Positions 8,711 to 17,132 of a stretch of DNA of 45,247 nt are shown in pieces. The notes under the pieces were generated by a model that saw only the letters and a list, made by a program, of their open reading frames with translations, did not search any database and was not told where the DNA came from. The DNA is from Deltaproteobacteria bacterium CG11_big_fil_rev_8_21_14_0_20_45_16 (lineage in GTDB: Bacteria > Bdellovibrionota > UBA2394). The stretch is from assembly GCA_002787535.1 (NCBI GenBank), contig PCXB01000052.1, positions 1 to 45,247 on the forward strand, written 5' to 3'. Made by a program: the position numbers and the translations under genes. How positions within the stretch are numbered: position 1 is the stretch's first letter; each line of letters starts with the position of its first letter.

Positions 8711-9820
8711 ATGCTTCGTTCTCATCGAAATCCTTTCTATACAAGAGAGGCTCGAGTTTCAGGTTTTAGTTTTGTCGAGCTGAGCATAGCTTTACTTCTT
8801 TTTTCGATGGTTGGCTTGGGCGTGTTTTCTTATTTCAAGAATTCGGGCAGGCAGATGTCGGATTCTCAATCAAGCTCTCAACTTACAAAGGTTAGTTCGA
8901 TACTGTCAGATCAACTTAAACTACTCTTTAGCCAGGCAGTTCATTATGTTCCAAGTTGTTTAGATAATCCTTTAGCTCCTAATGCGACAATTGCTTGCGC
9001 GGATTTAAAGTTTTTTGGAGGAATCACGCCTTATCCTGGGCATTCGCGGGAAGATATAGACGCCCTTAATGATTTTGATCTTCCAGACAATCTTGAAAGC
9101 CAATATTTAAATGCCGAAATGGATGCGGCGAGGATTATTCGATTTGATTATCAAGATAGTTTTGACTGTAGTCTCTATAAAGATCACGCCAGCAATAATC
9201 CCTCCCTCGCCCTTGAGAAATTTTGGGTGGTACCAGACTGTCTTTCCAAGTTGGAAGTCGGCCGTCTCTATATCATGGTGGATGACGATGGCACCAATTC
9301 CTTTACCAATCTCTTTCAAATTACGGCTGTGACGGACCAGATTTCAGAAGTAGAAGTGGAAACTTCGAGTATCGATAATCTTTACAATCAGACTGGTGGG
9401 CTTGGAGTTTCTGGATATGGAACGGGAGCGCGAATCTTTCCCGTCTATCTAGAGGAGATTGCTTTGAATGCCGCCGGCGGGGGACTGATGAAGCGGGATA
9501 TTCGTCCGAGTGAACCTGATTTAGTCGGAAAAGGAGATTGGGTTGTATTTCATTCTCAAGTCGAGAGCTTCCAACTCTTCCCTGTAACACTCACGGCCAC
9601 GGGAGGTCACATTCATTCTCGAAGCATGAATTATTCAGGCGAACCGACAGACGATGCCCTCGATGATATCGTCGGAGTTTTGCCTTGGTATGTGGTTCGG
9701 TCATCAAGCGAAGGCAAACGTGAAGAGGTCGCTCAAGATAACCCAATCACGTCAATTGTCGAAAGCGATCGTTACTATCGCAAGCAAGAGAAGTTTTTTG
9801 TCGCACTGATCAACCGGTAA
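8711..9820 (+). CDS. Prepilin-type N-terminal cleavage/methylation protein
   Basis: A 369-residue type IV pilin-like or pseudopilin protein. A 17-18 residue basic leader ends in Gly before the prepilin peptidase site, RVSG/FSFVELSIALL; the mature N-terminus would be Phe with the conserved Glu at position 5, followed by a hydrophobic helix to about residue 45. The remaining 320 residues are an unrecognised exported domain, large for a pilin, with Cys pairs near residues 78/91 and 153/172 (CLDNP, CADL, CSLYK, CLSKL). It is 20 bases upstream of a PilX-like gene, so the pair is probably a minor-pilin operon. The assembly machinery is not in the window. The family call is firm; the assembled structure (type IV pilus or type II secretion) is open. 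Confidence 0.8.
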   Translation: MLRSHRNPFYTREARVSGFSFVELSIALLLFSMVGLGVFSYFKNSGRQMSDSQSSSQLTKVSSILSDQLKLLFSQAVHYVPSCLDNPLAPNATIACADLKFFGGITPYPGHSREDIDALNDFDLPDNLESQYLNAEMDAARIIRFDYQDSFDCSLYKDHASNNPSLALEKFWVVPDCLSKLEVGRLYIMVDDDGTNSFTNLFQITAVTDQISEVEVETSSIDNLYNQTGGLGVSGYGTGARIFPVYLEEIALNAAGGGLMKRDIRPSEPDLVGKGDWVVFHSQVESFQLFPVTLTATGGHIHSRSMNYSGEPTDDALDDIVGVLPWYVVRSSSEGKREEVAQDNPITSIVESDRYYRKQEKFFVALINR

Positions 9821-9840
9821 AATGCTGATCCGAGAAAAGG

Positions 9841-11907
9841 ATGAATATGACCAGTTTAAAAGTTTATAAAACGAATCAAGGAAATGGCGTCTTGGTGAGT
9901 CTAGTGACACTTGTCATTCTAACCGGACTTACTTTGACTTTTCTCAAAAGTTCAAATCTCAGTCTTTCGCTAGAAAACCTTCGGTACGATAAAGTCAGCG
10001 CTCAATATCAAATGGAGACGGCGATGAATATTGAAGAAGCAAGGCTTAAGCGGGCCATTTCAAATATAAAGTTAAACGGAAAATTGCAGTATGCCGGAGG
10101 TCCCGCGACTGAAAACTTTACTGAGTTGAGCAACCTCTACGTCGATCCGACAAATGACGTTGAAAATGGTAAGATCCTTTCGAAGAACTTTCTCGTTAAC
10201 GCGATTGAATCCGAGTCCTTTACTTCCGGGGGGCAGCCTATCGCGGAGCATGAGTTTACTGATTTTGCGACCGCCTTTCCAAGTGATTGGATCGATCCGA
10301 ATGAAAGTGACGATTCCTTTTATCAAGTTAAGTATACGTTTAAACCCTTGCCGACACGTTTGCAGGTGAGCCCAGCGGAAATAGAATTCGAGTACGAATA
10401 TTTGGTCGAAGTTCGAGCCTATGGTTCGGTTAACTACACAGAGATGCAATCCGAGCTATCAGGTGTGATCAAAGTGCCCTTGCAAAATGCGCCGTTTTCT
10501 AAATGGGCGATTATTTTGAATGAGCTTAAGAATCAGAACGGCAGTACTTTGGTTTTTGCTGGGGGCGATACGTCTGAACAGTTTCAGGAGGTTTATAATG
10601 GACCTGTTCACGTAAATGGCCCGGGATATTTTTACGGGCATCCTATCTTCAATGACGAATTTACATCGGCTGCTGCCTATTCTTCTTGGTACAACTGGAG
10701 TGTTTCGGGATACACCTGTTGTGCGATTTTCAATGCCGGCTATCAGGCGGGAATTCCAGCCGTGACCTTTCCCACGGACTTTTTTAATACCTTACGTTTG
10801 GCGGCTGGCGATACAAGCGCCACCGCTGCAACAAATACAGCGACCGTTGATTCGACCGAGCTAGAAGGATTATTGGCGGAACATGCTTTGGGGACCTTGG
10901 TGGGCTCCGTGACGACAGGAATTTACATTCCGATCGACAATCAAGTCTCCAAAAACCCCGATGGGGGGATTTATGTTGAAGGCGATGCTCGCGTTTCTTT
11001 AAACGTCGTTCAAGGATTGAGTGATTTTTCGAGTGACGAATGGACCAATATTAATGTGAGTCATCAGTCCTGCAAATTTCAAAAAATTCGAATCGTATCT
11101 CCGACAGGTGCCATGACATCTCGAAACATTTACATAGGTGATGATCCTTGTGAGGTGACCTATGTCTTTGATGGGGACACCTTGACCAACGCACCAGTTG
11201 TTTTGGCTAGTCGTTTAAATGGGAATGTCTATGTTAACGGAAAGATAGACGAATTGGGTGGGGAGAGTCGTACTCGGCCGGCCATCGCTCAGGATTTTGG
11301 GTTTCATATTACGGCAACGAAGGATGTGCGGATTGTTAACGACTTGCAATATGAAGATGTTGAATACCATGAATTGAATGCGGACGGCTCCTCGGGAGCG
11401 GGAGTTGTTGCCACAGCTTGGGGAGAAGCTAATTCTTCGGGGCTAGATCCAACAGCAGAAGATTTGTCTCCGATGATTAGTGATGAATCTCATACGGTCC
11501 TTGGGGTTAGTTCGCTTTATAGGAATGTTTTGATTCATACGAATGCTCCTCCAAATATCAATTTGCATTTGGCCGTCTATGCCGGGAACTCAAACGCTTT
11601 CGACGCTGGCACGGGTCTTGGTTGTGGAATCGATACAGCCGCCAAGCGAGGTTGTGGCTATGGTTATGAAGCTTGGAATACGGCCCTCAATATGGGGAGC
11701 ATAAAGCTTTTGGGAAGTATTGCGGAGTTCAAAGACCAAACGACGGGAGTCCTTTCGAATCCCCCTAAAGGTTATGAGCAATTGTTTTCCTACGATTATC
11801 GCTTAAGGCAAAACATCCAGCCGCCGGCTTTCCCAATTTCAAATGACTTTGATGCCTTTCCAAGAATCGTGAGTTTTAAGGCTTGGCGCCTTCAATCCGC
11901 ACTTTAA
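9841..11907 (+). CDS. PilX-like pilus-associated protein with large ectodomain
   Basis: A 688-residue protein with one N-terminal membrane segment. Residues about 12-40 (QGNGVLVSLVTLVILTGLTL) followed by an amphipathic helix rich in Ser, Leu and Glu (SLSLENLRYDKVSAQYQMETAMNIEEARLKRA) resemble PilX/GspK-type minor pilins, which start with Q-G-x-x-L and lack the usual Glu5. The remaining 600 residues are extracytoplasmic, rich in Thr, Gly and Asn, and contain several Cys (YTCCAIF, SHQSCKF, DDPCEV, LGCGIDTAAKRGCGYG), suggesting a folded disulfide-bonded domain; I recognise no named fold. It is co-oriented with the prepilin-like gene 20 bases upstream. The PilX assignment is by N-terminal pattern only. 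Confidence 0.6.
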   Translation: MNMTSLKVYKTNQGNGVLVSLVTLVILTGLTLTFLKSSNLSLSLENLRYDKVSAQYQMETAMNIEEARLKRAISNIKLNGKLQYAGGPATENFTELSNLYVDPTNDVENGKILSKNFLVNAIESESFTSGGQPIAEHEFTDFATAFPSDWIDPNESDDSFYQVKYTFKPLPTRLQVSPAEIEFEYEYLVEVRAYGSVNYTEMQSELSGVIKVPLQNAPFSKWAIILNELKNQNGSTLVFAGGDTSEQFQEVYNGPVHVNGPGYFYGHPIFNDEFTSAAAYSSWYNWSVSGYTCCAIFNAGYQAGIPAVTFPTDFFNTLRLAAGDTSATAATNTATVDSTELEGLLAEHALGTLVGSVTTGIYIPIDNQVSKNPDGGIYVEGDARVSLNVVQGLSDFSSDEWTNINVSHQSCKFQKIRIVSPTGAMTSRNIYIGDDPCEVTYVFDGDTLTNAPVVLASRLNGNVYVNGKIDELGGESRTRPAIAQDFGFHITATKDVRIVNDLQYEDVEYHELNADGSSGAGVVATAWGEANSSGLDPTAEDLSPMISDESHTVLGVSSLYRNVLIHTNAPPNINLHLAVYAGNSNAFDAGTGLGCGIDTAAKRGCGYGYEAWNTALNMGSIKLLGSIAEFKDQTTGVLSNPPKGYEQLFSYDYRLRQNIQPPAFPISNDFDAFPRIVSFKAWRLQSAL

Positions 11908-11950
11908 AGTCCAATATTGACCTCCCAAGGGTTTAATATTTCGATTTAAC

Positions 11951-11998
11951 TTGAACTCTTACAATTGTGTATTAATTTAACAATTGTGAGGAGTTCAA
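11951..11998 (+). promoter_or_regulatory. Hairpin covering the htpX ribosome site (RNA thermometer or operator)
   Basis: TTGAACTC (11951-11958) pairs with GAGTTCAA (11991-11998), and ACAATTGT (11961-11968) with ACAATTGT (11980-11987). The arms are separated by a 2/3-base internal loop, with an 11-base AU-rich apical loop at 11969-11979. The right arm contains the Shine-Dalgarno GAGGAG (11988-11993), and the structure ends directly before ATG 11999. A possible promoter, TTGACC (11917-11922) with weak TTCGAT 17 bases on, would start the RNA at about the hairpin foot. In RNA this would hide the ribosome site; in DNA the same palindrome could be an operator. Confidence 0.6.
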
Positions 11999-12868
11999 AT
12001 GTTTAAACGAATTGGTCTTTTTCTTGCAACGAACATTCTAATCATACTAACCGTTAGCGTTATTTCGTATGTCTTTGGCTTGGATCGTTATATGGGTCAG
12101 GGCGGTCTTCAAAATTTGTTTGTATTCTGTGTCGTTTGGGGTTTTGCCGGAGCCTTCATCTCATTGGCTTTGTCACGAATCATTGCGAAGTGGTCCACCG
12201 GTGCAAAAGTCATTGATCCCCATACAACGCAGCCTGATCTTAAATGGCTTGTGAATTGTGTTCATGATCATGCTCGACTGGCAGGTATTAAAACAATGCC
12301 TGAAGTGGCCGTTTATAACAGTCCTGAGATGAATGCCTTTGCGACGGGACCGACTCGAAACCGGGCTTTGGTTGCCGTGAGTACGGGTTTGCTTGATCGA
12401 ATGGATCGAGATGAAATTGATGGCGTATTGGCCCATGAGATTGGCCATGTCTCCAACGGCGATATGGTGACCATGACTTTAATTCAAGCCGTGGTGAACG
12501 TTTTTGTAATGTTCTTTGCTAGAGTTGTTGCGGGCTTCATTACCTCCAATATGAAGGGTTCGGGTAGGGCGATGGTCCATCTTGTGCTGGTTATTGCTCT
12601 TCAAATTTTATTTGGAATTTTGGGTTCAATTATTGTGGCGTACTTCTCCCGCCAACGAGAGTTTCGTGCGGACGCTGCGGGCGCACAACTTGCTGGAAAA
12701 GAAAAAATGATTGCGGCCCTCGAGAGTCTAAAACATTCGATTGCGCCATTGGACCTTGCGAATGAGAAGGGACTGGCGGCCTTGAAAATTTCAGGCCGAA
12801 CGCCAAAGTTCTTAAAACTTTTTGCTACTCATCCCCCCCTTGACGAACGTATCGCCGCACTCCAATAG
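11999..12868 (+). CDS. htpX: Membrane zinc metalloprotease HtpX
   Basis: An M48-family inner-membrane protease that degrades misfolded membrane proteins, usually heat or envelope-stress induced. At 289 residues it is of normal length. Two N-terminal membrane helices (about 7-28 and 38-60) are followed by the zinc motif His146-Glu-Ile-Gly-His150 in VLAHEIGHVSNGD, a second hydrophobic pair (about 160-180 and 195-220), and SRQREFRADAAGA with the third zinc ligand. THPPLDERI near the C-terminus is typical of HtpX. It is preceded by a hairpin that includes its ribosome site, which fits stress-controlled translation. It follows the PilX-like gene by 91 bases and probably has its own promoter. Confidence 0.95.
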   Translation: MFKRIGLFLATNILIILTVSVISYVFGLDRYMGQGGLQNLFVFCVVWGFAGAFISLALSRIIAKWSTGAKVIDPHTTQPDLKWLVNCVHDHARLAGIKTMPEVAVYNSPEMNAFATGPTRNRALVAVSTGLLDRMDRDEIDGVLAHEIGHVSNGDMVTMTLIQAVVNVFVMFFARVVAGFITSNMKGSGRAMVHLVLVIALQILFGILGSIIVAYFSRQREFRADAAGAQLAGKEKMIAALESLKHSIAPLDLANEKGLAALKISGRTPKFLKLFATHPPLDERIAALQ

Positions 12869-12949
12869 TCTAAAAGTCTCCGAGGGCAGGCTTTAAGCTT
12901 GACATAATATCCCATCTCCTATTTGCGGATTTGTGATATAAGGCCAGTC

Positions 12950-13750
12950 GTGAGTTGCCGACGTATCATTTGTTTAATTGCCTTTAGCTTGGGAACTTTA
13001 CTGTCTTCAGCGAAGGCCGCCCCTTCTTGGTGGTCTCGATTGCAGTCTCATTTTAGATGTCCGGCAGAGATGAGAGGCTTAGTAGCAAGGGGATCCGTAT
13101 ATCAACCCATCAAAAATGTTAGTCACACAGCACTTCCGAGCGATCAGTTTATCTTGGAGTTGGACCCTCAAACCAAACTTTATTTGCGATCATTTGAACC
13201 GGCATTCGATGAGTACGACCAGATGATTTTTGTGGCGGGCGCAGATTTGGGACAGGGATTTGTCAGATTTAGGGTAAATGATGATCGCGAAACTCTTGAA
13301 GTGGGTCTGATGGCGGGAATGCTGAAGAGGCCCGGCACTGGTACGACGATCTTTAATATACTTATTCGGGCCTTCCCCGATTATAGAATTCATGCTCGTT
13401 TAGATTTTTTGAATCTCAGAAGATTTCAAGAACTTCTTTCTTCGGCTCTTCGAAATTTCGATCGGGTAGATCGATCTTTGGCTTTGGACACCAATAGTGT
13501 GCCCTTTTTCAAAAGTTTATCTGACAATTTTCGAGATTTTTCTGTGGAGGTTCTGAATGAATTCGAGCTTCATGTGTTTTCTGAGCCCATAGCTTCTGGA
13601 CGCAGTTTGAATTTATCAATGAGATTAATCCGTCCTATTCGTGACGATAGTGAGGCTATCAATAAAAAGGGAAGATGGCTCAATCAAGCCGAGTTTCTTG
13701 AGGAAGTCGTTCTCGGAAAATACCCGGGTTTTCTAATTTCTCCCGACTAG
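12950..13750 (+). CDS. Secreted protein of unknown function
   Basis: A 266-residue protein from GTG 12950, chosen because it gives a compact signal peptide (SCRRIICLIAFSLGTLLSSAKA, cleavage near residue 24) and has an AAGG stretch 7 bases upstream. A TTG at 12923 in the same frame would add nine residues. The mature part begins APSWWSRLQSHFRC and has no motif I can name. It alternates basic, aromatic and acidic residues and is probably a soluble periplasmic or lipid-binding protein rather than a barrel. It lies between htpX and hutU on the same strand, 32 bases before hutU. Function unknown. Confidence 0.6.
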   Translation: MSCRRIICLIAFSLGTLLSSAKAAPSWWSRLQSHFRCPAEMRGLVARGSVYQPIKNVSHTALPSDQFILELDPQTKLYLRSFEPAFDEYDQMIFVAGADLGQGFVRFRVNDDRETLEVGLMAGMLKRPGTGTTIFNILIRAFPDYRIHARLDFLNLRRFQELLSSALRNFDRVDRSLALDTNSVPFFKSLSDNFRDFSVEVLNEFELHVFSEPIASGRSLNLSMRLIRPIRDDSEAINKKGRWLNQAEFLEEVVLGKYPGFLISPD

Positions 13751-13782
13751 ACAGAAATTGATCGGAGACCTATTCTTGCTCC

Positions 13783-15429
13783 ATGCCGGCATTTAGAGGA
13801 ACTGAGTTGCATTGCGAAGGATGGATTCAAGAAGCGGCGCTTCGAATGCTGCAAAATAATTTGGATCCCGAGGTTGCCGAAGATCCAGAAAATCTCATTG
13901 TCTATGGTGGACGTGGAAAGGCTGCTCGCAATCCTGAATGTCTTCAGGCTATTGAGGCCTCTCTAAAGAAATTGAAATCAAACGAAACTCTTTTGATTCA
14001 ATCGGGAAAGCCCGTTGCCATTTTTGAATCTCATGAAGATGCGCCTCGAGTGCTGTTGGCAAATTCTAATCTCGTTCCTAAATGGGCCACGTGGGAACAT
14101 TTTGATGAACTCGATCAAAAAGGCCTTATGATGTATGGTCAAATGACGGCCGGATCCTGGATCTATATTGGATCTCAGGGGATCATTCAAGGTACCTACG
14201 AAACCTTTAATGCTTGTGCGAATCAGCATTTTGGAGGCGATCTCCGCGGTAAGTGGATTCTCTCTGGAGGTCTCGGTGGGATGGGCGGCGCGCAGCCATT
14301 GGCTGCGGTCATTGCGGGAGCCTCTTACCTGGGCATCGATGTGGATCCCGTACGAATTCAAAAGCGACTTAAGACCAAGTATCTTGATAAAATGACGGAG
14401 TCTCTTGATGAAGCCATCGCTTGGATCAATGAGTGGACTTCCAAAAAGGAGGCTAAATCCGTTGGTCTTGTTGGAAATGCCGCGAGCGTCTATGAGGAAT
14501 TACTCAAGCGAGATATTTTGCCACCGATTGTTACGGACCAAACCTCGGCGCATGATCCGGTGTATGGTTATGTTCCAGACAATCTTCGGCTCGATCAGGT
14601 AATCGAAGCTCGAAAAGATCCAAAAAAATATCGCAACGACTCTTTGCGCACAATGGTCAAACACTGTAGCGCGATGGTGGAATTTCAAAGACGTGGTGCC
14701 ATTGTTTTTGATTATGGAAATAATCTGCGTGGCTATGCCAAAGAAGGTGGTTACGGGGACGCTTTTGCCTATCCTGGTTTTGTTCCGGCCTATGTTCGGC
14801 CGCTTTTTTGTGAGGGCAGCGGGCCCTTTAGATGGGTGGCTCTATCTGGCGAGAAAGAAGATATCGAGCAAACCGATCAATGCTTGATGGATTTATTTCC
14901 TGAGGAAAAAAATCTTCACCGATGGTTGAAGGCGGCCAAGGAGCGCATTGCCTTCCAGGGCTTACCGGCGAGAATTTGTTGGCTCAAATATGGTCAGCGT
15001 GCCCAGGCCGGATTAGCTTTTAACGAGCTAGTTAAATCCGGAAAAGTCAAAGCGCCCCTTGTTATCGGCCGTGATCATTTGGACTCGGGTTCCGTGGCAT
15101 CACCCAATCGAGAGACCGAGAGTATGCGGGATGGCTCGGATGCCGTAAGTGATTGGCCGATTTTGAATGCGCTCGTTAACTCGGCAAATGGTGCGTCGTG
15201 GGTGAGTTTTCATCATGGTGGAGGAGTCGGCATGGGTTATTCGCAACATGCTGGCATGGTGATAGTTGCGGATGGCACGGAATCAGCGGCCAAAAGACTT
15301 TCAAGAGTATTGAGATCAGATCCTGGAATGGGCGTCGCTCGACACGCCGACGCTGGCTATCCCGAAGCTATTGCCTGCGCGAAAAGAATGGGAATCAAGA
15401 TTCCGATGCTGGGGGGTCAGGGCGGTTAA
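13783..15429 (+). CDS. hutU: Urocanate hydratase
   Basis: Converts urocanate to imidazolonepropionate using tightly bound NAD, the second step of histidine breakdown. At 548 residues it is full length. Family blocks: [14 protein letters not shown] near residue 42, [27 protein letters not shown], the NAD-binding [13 protein letters not shown] near residue 165, the active-site Cys in [13 protein letters not shown], and [15 protein letters not shown] near the end. No clear Shine-Dalgarno precedes ATG 13783. The last codons (GGQGG) and the stop are supplied by the left arm of the palindromic element that begins at 15412. The partner hutH is 6.3 kb upstream on the same strand. Confidence 0.96.
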   Translation: MPAFRGTELHCEGWIQEAALRMLQNNLDPEVAEDPENLIVYGGRGKAARNPECLQAIEASLKKLKSNETLLIQSGKPVAIFESHEDAPRVLLANSNLVPKWATWEHFDELDQKGLMMYGQMTAGSWIYIGSQGIIQGTYETFNACANQHFGGDLRGKWILSGGLGGMGGAQPLAAVIAGASYLGIDVDPVRIQKRLKTKYLDKMTESLDEAIAWINEWTSKKEAKSVGLVGNAASVYEELLKRDILPPIVTDQTSAHDPVYGYVPDNLRLDQVIEARKDPKKYRNDSLRTMVKHCSAMVEFQRRGAIVFDYGNNLRGYAKEGGYGDAFAYPGFVPAYVRPLFCEGSGPFRWVALSGEKEDIEQTDQCLMDLFPEEKNLHRWLKAAKERIAFQGLPARICWLKYGQRAQAGLAFNELVKSGKVKAPLVIGRDHLDSGSVASPNRETESMRDGSDAVSDWPILNALVNSANGASWVSFHHGGGVGMGYSQHAGMVIVADGTESAAKRLSRVLRSDPGMGVARHADAGYPEAIACAKRMGIKIPMLGGQGG

Positions 15430-15472
15430 GTGCCAGGTAGTAGTAACCTGGCACTTAACCGCCCTGACCCCC
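15412..15472. repeat. Long palindromic element, copy 1 (REP-like)
   Basis: A perfect 27-bp inverted repeat: 15412-15438 pairs with 15446-15472 around a 7-base loop. The outer arm reads GGGGGTCAGGGCGGTTAAG and the inner arm TGCCAGGT. The left arm overlaps the end of hutU, including its TAA at 15427-15429. A related copy is at 17028-17080. Size and palindromic layout resemble REP/BIME or small non-autonomous hairpin elements; it could also end hutU transcription. Confidence 0.85.
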
Positions 15473-15524
15473 TTGATTTTCAGTCTATATTGCCTATCTA
15501 TGAGCCGGGTTTAGGTGGGTATAA

Positions 15525-16154
15525 ATGAAAAGAAAAATACTTGTAGGACTAGTAATTTTACTTGCTCAATGGGGTCAGGGCTCCGCAAAGGCAAAGTCAT
15601 GCCCTCTTATAATGGCTGCGTTTTCGTCCTTAGCAATTAACGCAACGGCAGCAGGTGATTTAATATCGGAATTTTCTGACTCCTCGTACTGGCGCGAGCA
15701 TGTATTGTTCGATCCTCGAACTTACGAAGCCAGCGCTCCGACATATTTAATTGATTTTCGAGAGCCCCACGGCTGGATATTTCATAATGGGATTTATAAT
15801 CGAACGGAAGTTTCAAGAATCGGTACGGCATGGCGACCAACTGAGGAGCATCTTCAACAGTGGTATGTCGACGCCTCGGAGCTTCCGATCTATTTGCAGA
15901 ATAGTAGTTTTTCTATTTATGATTTAACGCCCCATACACCGGGTATCTATGAATTTTGGACTTTGAGTCCAAGTGCTCAGGATGGACAGATGTTGATGAC
16001 ACACTATAAATGGAAACTCGATGATAGAATCAGTGGACCACGTCCTATCATCCTGGACGACGGTTTCTATCGACTGGATTCTCGTGTTCCCGAGCCAGGA
16101 AGTATTGTTTTTCTGATGGGAGGGATAGCTTTTTTACATAGGGGGCGTCGGTGA
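15525..16154 (+). CDS. PEP-CTERM sorting-signal protein, unknown function
   Basis: A 209-residue exported protein. Residues 1-22 are a signal peptide (MKRKILVGLVILLAQW, Ala-Lys-Ala cleavage region). The last 22 residues fit a PEP-CTERM signal: VPEPGS from residue 188, a short hydrophobic helix, then a basic end RGRR. In known systems this tail is recognised by an exosortase (EpsH/Xrt), cut, and the protein is delivered to the surface or exopolysaccharide. The middle domain has many Tyr and Trp and no motif I recognise. ATG 15525 has GGTGGG about 6 bases upstream. It follows palindrome copy 1 by 52 bases. No exosortase is in the window, so processing is inferred. Confidence 0.7.
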   Translation: MKRKILVGLVILLAQWGQGSAKAKSCPLIMAAFSSLAINATAAGDLISEFSDSSYWREHVLFDPRTYEASAPTYLIDFREPHGWIFHNGIYNRTEVSRIGTAWRPTEEHLQQWYVDASELPIYLQNSSFSIYDLTPHTPGIYEFWTLSPSAQDGQMLMTHYKWKLDDRISGPRPIILDDGFYRLDSRVPEPGSIVFLMGGIAFLHRGRR

Positions 16155-16175
16155 TCTCTGTTCAGTCTAGGCTGC

Positions 16176-16994
16176 TCACTGGAGTGAATTAAAGAATTCA
16201 TCGTCGAGCAAGATCGAAAAATTCGAAAGGGTTTTGCGCACCCGCTCAGTCAGGTTGGGGACGTCAGCCAGAGCGGGAGCGTAGTGTTCAATGGCCTTTT
16301 GAATTCTAAGTTTAACTTGCTCAAAATCATCAACCGAACGCGCTTGCACGATCATAAGAGTTTGCAAACTTTCTAGATCTTCCAGTTCCGCAACAAAAGC
16401 ATCCAGCTTTGCTTTGGGAGAGCTGATATCGATCACTCCCTCCGGATAGTGAAATAAATGAAGTCTCATTATTAAATTATTGATCAGGATTTGAGTGGGA
16501 AGCCGAGAGAGGATCTCCTGATTCAGTGCGGATTCCTCTTCAAAGACTTTTTCGAAGACTCTAGGGTTGAATCGGAGTGTAGTGCCGTCGGGAGATTCAA
16601 CTTCAAAGGGCAGATCCTCCCAAAAGGCAGGATCAAATCTATTGTCCGAAAGTTCTTTGGCCAGCTTAATCAAAAGGTCGTGAACTTCGATGGAAAGACT
16701 GGTCATTTCGTCGTCATCCATCGGATTCAATCCGGATTGTTGTGTCCGGAAAAGGAGGCTCTGGGCGCTTAAAATTAAGGCCCTTGCTTTAATTTCATAA
16801 GCGTCCTGTCTTTGTTGTTTTAGTTTTGAAAGTTCGGGAGATTTCGCTCGACGAGAAATCTCTGAAAGGAGGTTTCGGCACTCATGAACGTGATTCTGCG
16901 CCCGAGCGCTTGCCCAGAAGCTGTCAATCAATAGGCTGCCAATCAATAAGCAGAGCCACAGCCAATAGGTGCGCTGAAATCCCAAAAAACCCAT
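16176..16994 (-). CDS. Secreted helical protein of unknown function
   Basis: A 272-residue product from ATG 16994, preferred over GTG 17009 because AAGGGG lies 4 bases upstream of the ATG and none precedes the GTG. An N-terminal signal peptide or anchor (WLWLCLLIGSLLIDSFWASARA) is followed by a predominantly helical, charged chain with leucine-rich stretches (KLKQQRQDAYEIKARALILSAQSLL; LDAFVAELEDLESLQTLMIV) that could form coiled coils. I recognise no domain. It is convergent with the PEP-CTERM gene (21-base gap) and divergent from priA, with palindrome copy 2 in its upstream region. Confidence 0.6.
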   Translation of the reverse strand: MGFLGFQRTYWLWLCLLIGSLLIDSFWASARAQNHVHECRNLLSEISRRAKSPELSKLKQQRQDAYEIKARALILSAQSLLFRTQQSGLNPMDDDEMTSLSIEVHDLLIKLAKELSDNRFDPAFWEDLPFEVESPDGTTLRFNPRVFEKVFEEESALNQEILSRLPTQILINNLIMRLHLFHYPEGVIDISSPKAKLDAFVAELEDLESLQTLMIVQARSVDDFEQVKLRIQKAIEHYAPALADVPNLTERVRKTLSNFSILLDDEFFNSLQ

Positions 16995-17027
16995 AAGTCC
17001 CCTTAGCACAATCAGAAAATAAATCGA

Positions 17028-17080
17028 GGGGTCAGGGCGGTTAAGTGCCAGGTAAGGAACCTGGCAACCGCCCTGACCCC
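17028..17080. repeat. Long palindromic element, copy 2 (REP-like)
   Basis: GGGGTCAGGGCGGT (17028-17041) pairs with its complement at 17067-17080, and TGCCAGGT (17046-17053) with ACCTGGCA (17059-17066), around the loop AAGGA. Four bases (TAAG, 17042-17045) bulge from the left arm because the right arm lacks the matching CTTA found in copy 1. The outer 26 bases of the left arm match copy 1 exactly. It lies between two divergent gene starts, 52 bases before priA. Confidence 0.85.
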
Positions 17081-17132
17081 ATCACGAAAAAGCTTTTCTG
17101 CCCGCTTCAGGCCCTGTTAGCCTCATTTTTCC

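Noticed and set aside
12094-12106. 13-base match to the palindrome arm (GGGTCAGGGCGGT) inside htpX
   Set aside because: It encodes Gly-Gln-Gly-Gly in a loop between the first two membrane helices and has no inverted partner. It could be chance or codon-constrained, so it is not called as an element copy.
15412-17080. Palindrome copies considered as CRISPR repeats or integration sites
   Set aside because: There are only two copies, 1.6 kb apart with genes between them. There are no regular spacers, and no cas or integrase gene is nearby.
17087-17098. AAAAGCTTTT palindrome before priA as a terminator
   Set aside because: It is only 10 bases, has no loop and no GC-rich stem; it would not form a useful hairpin.
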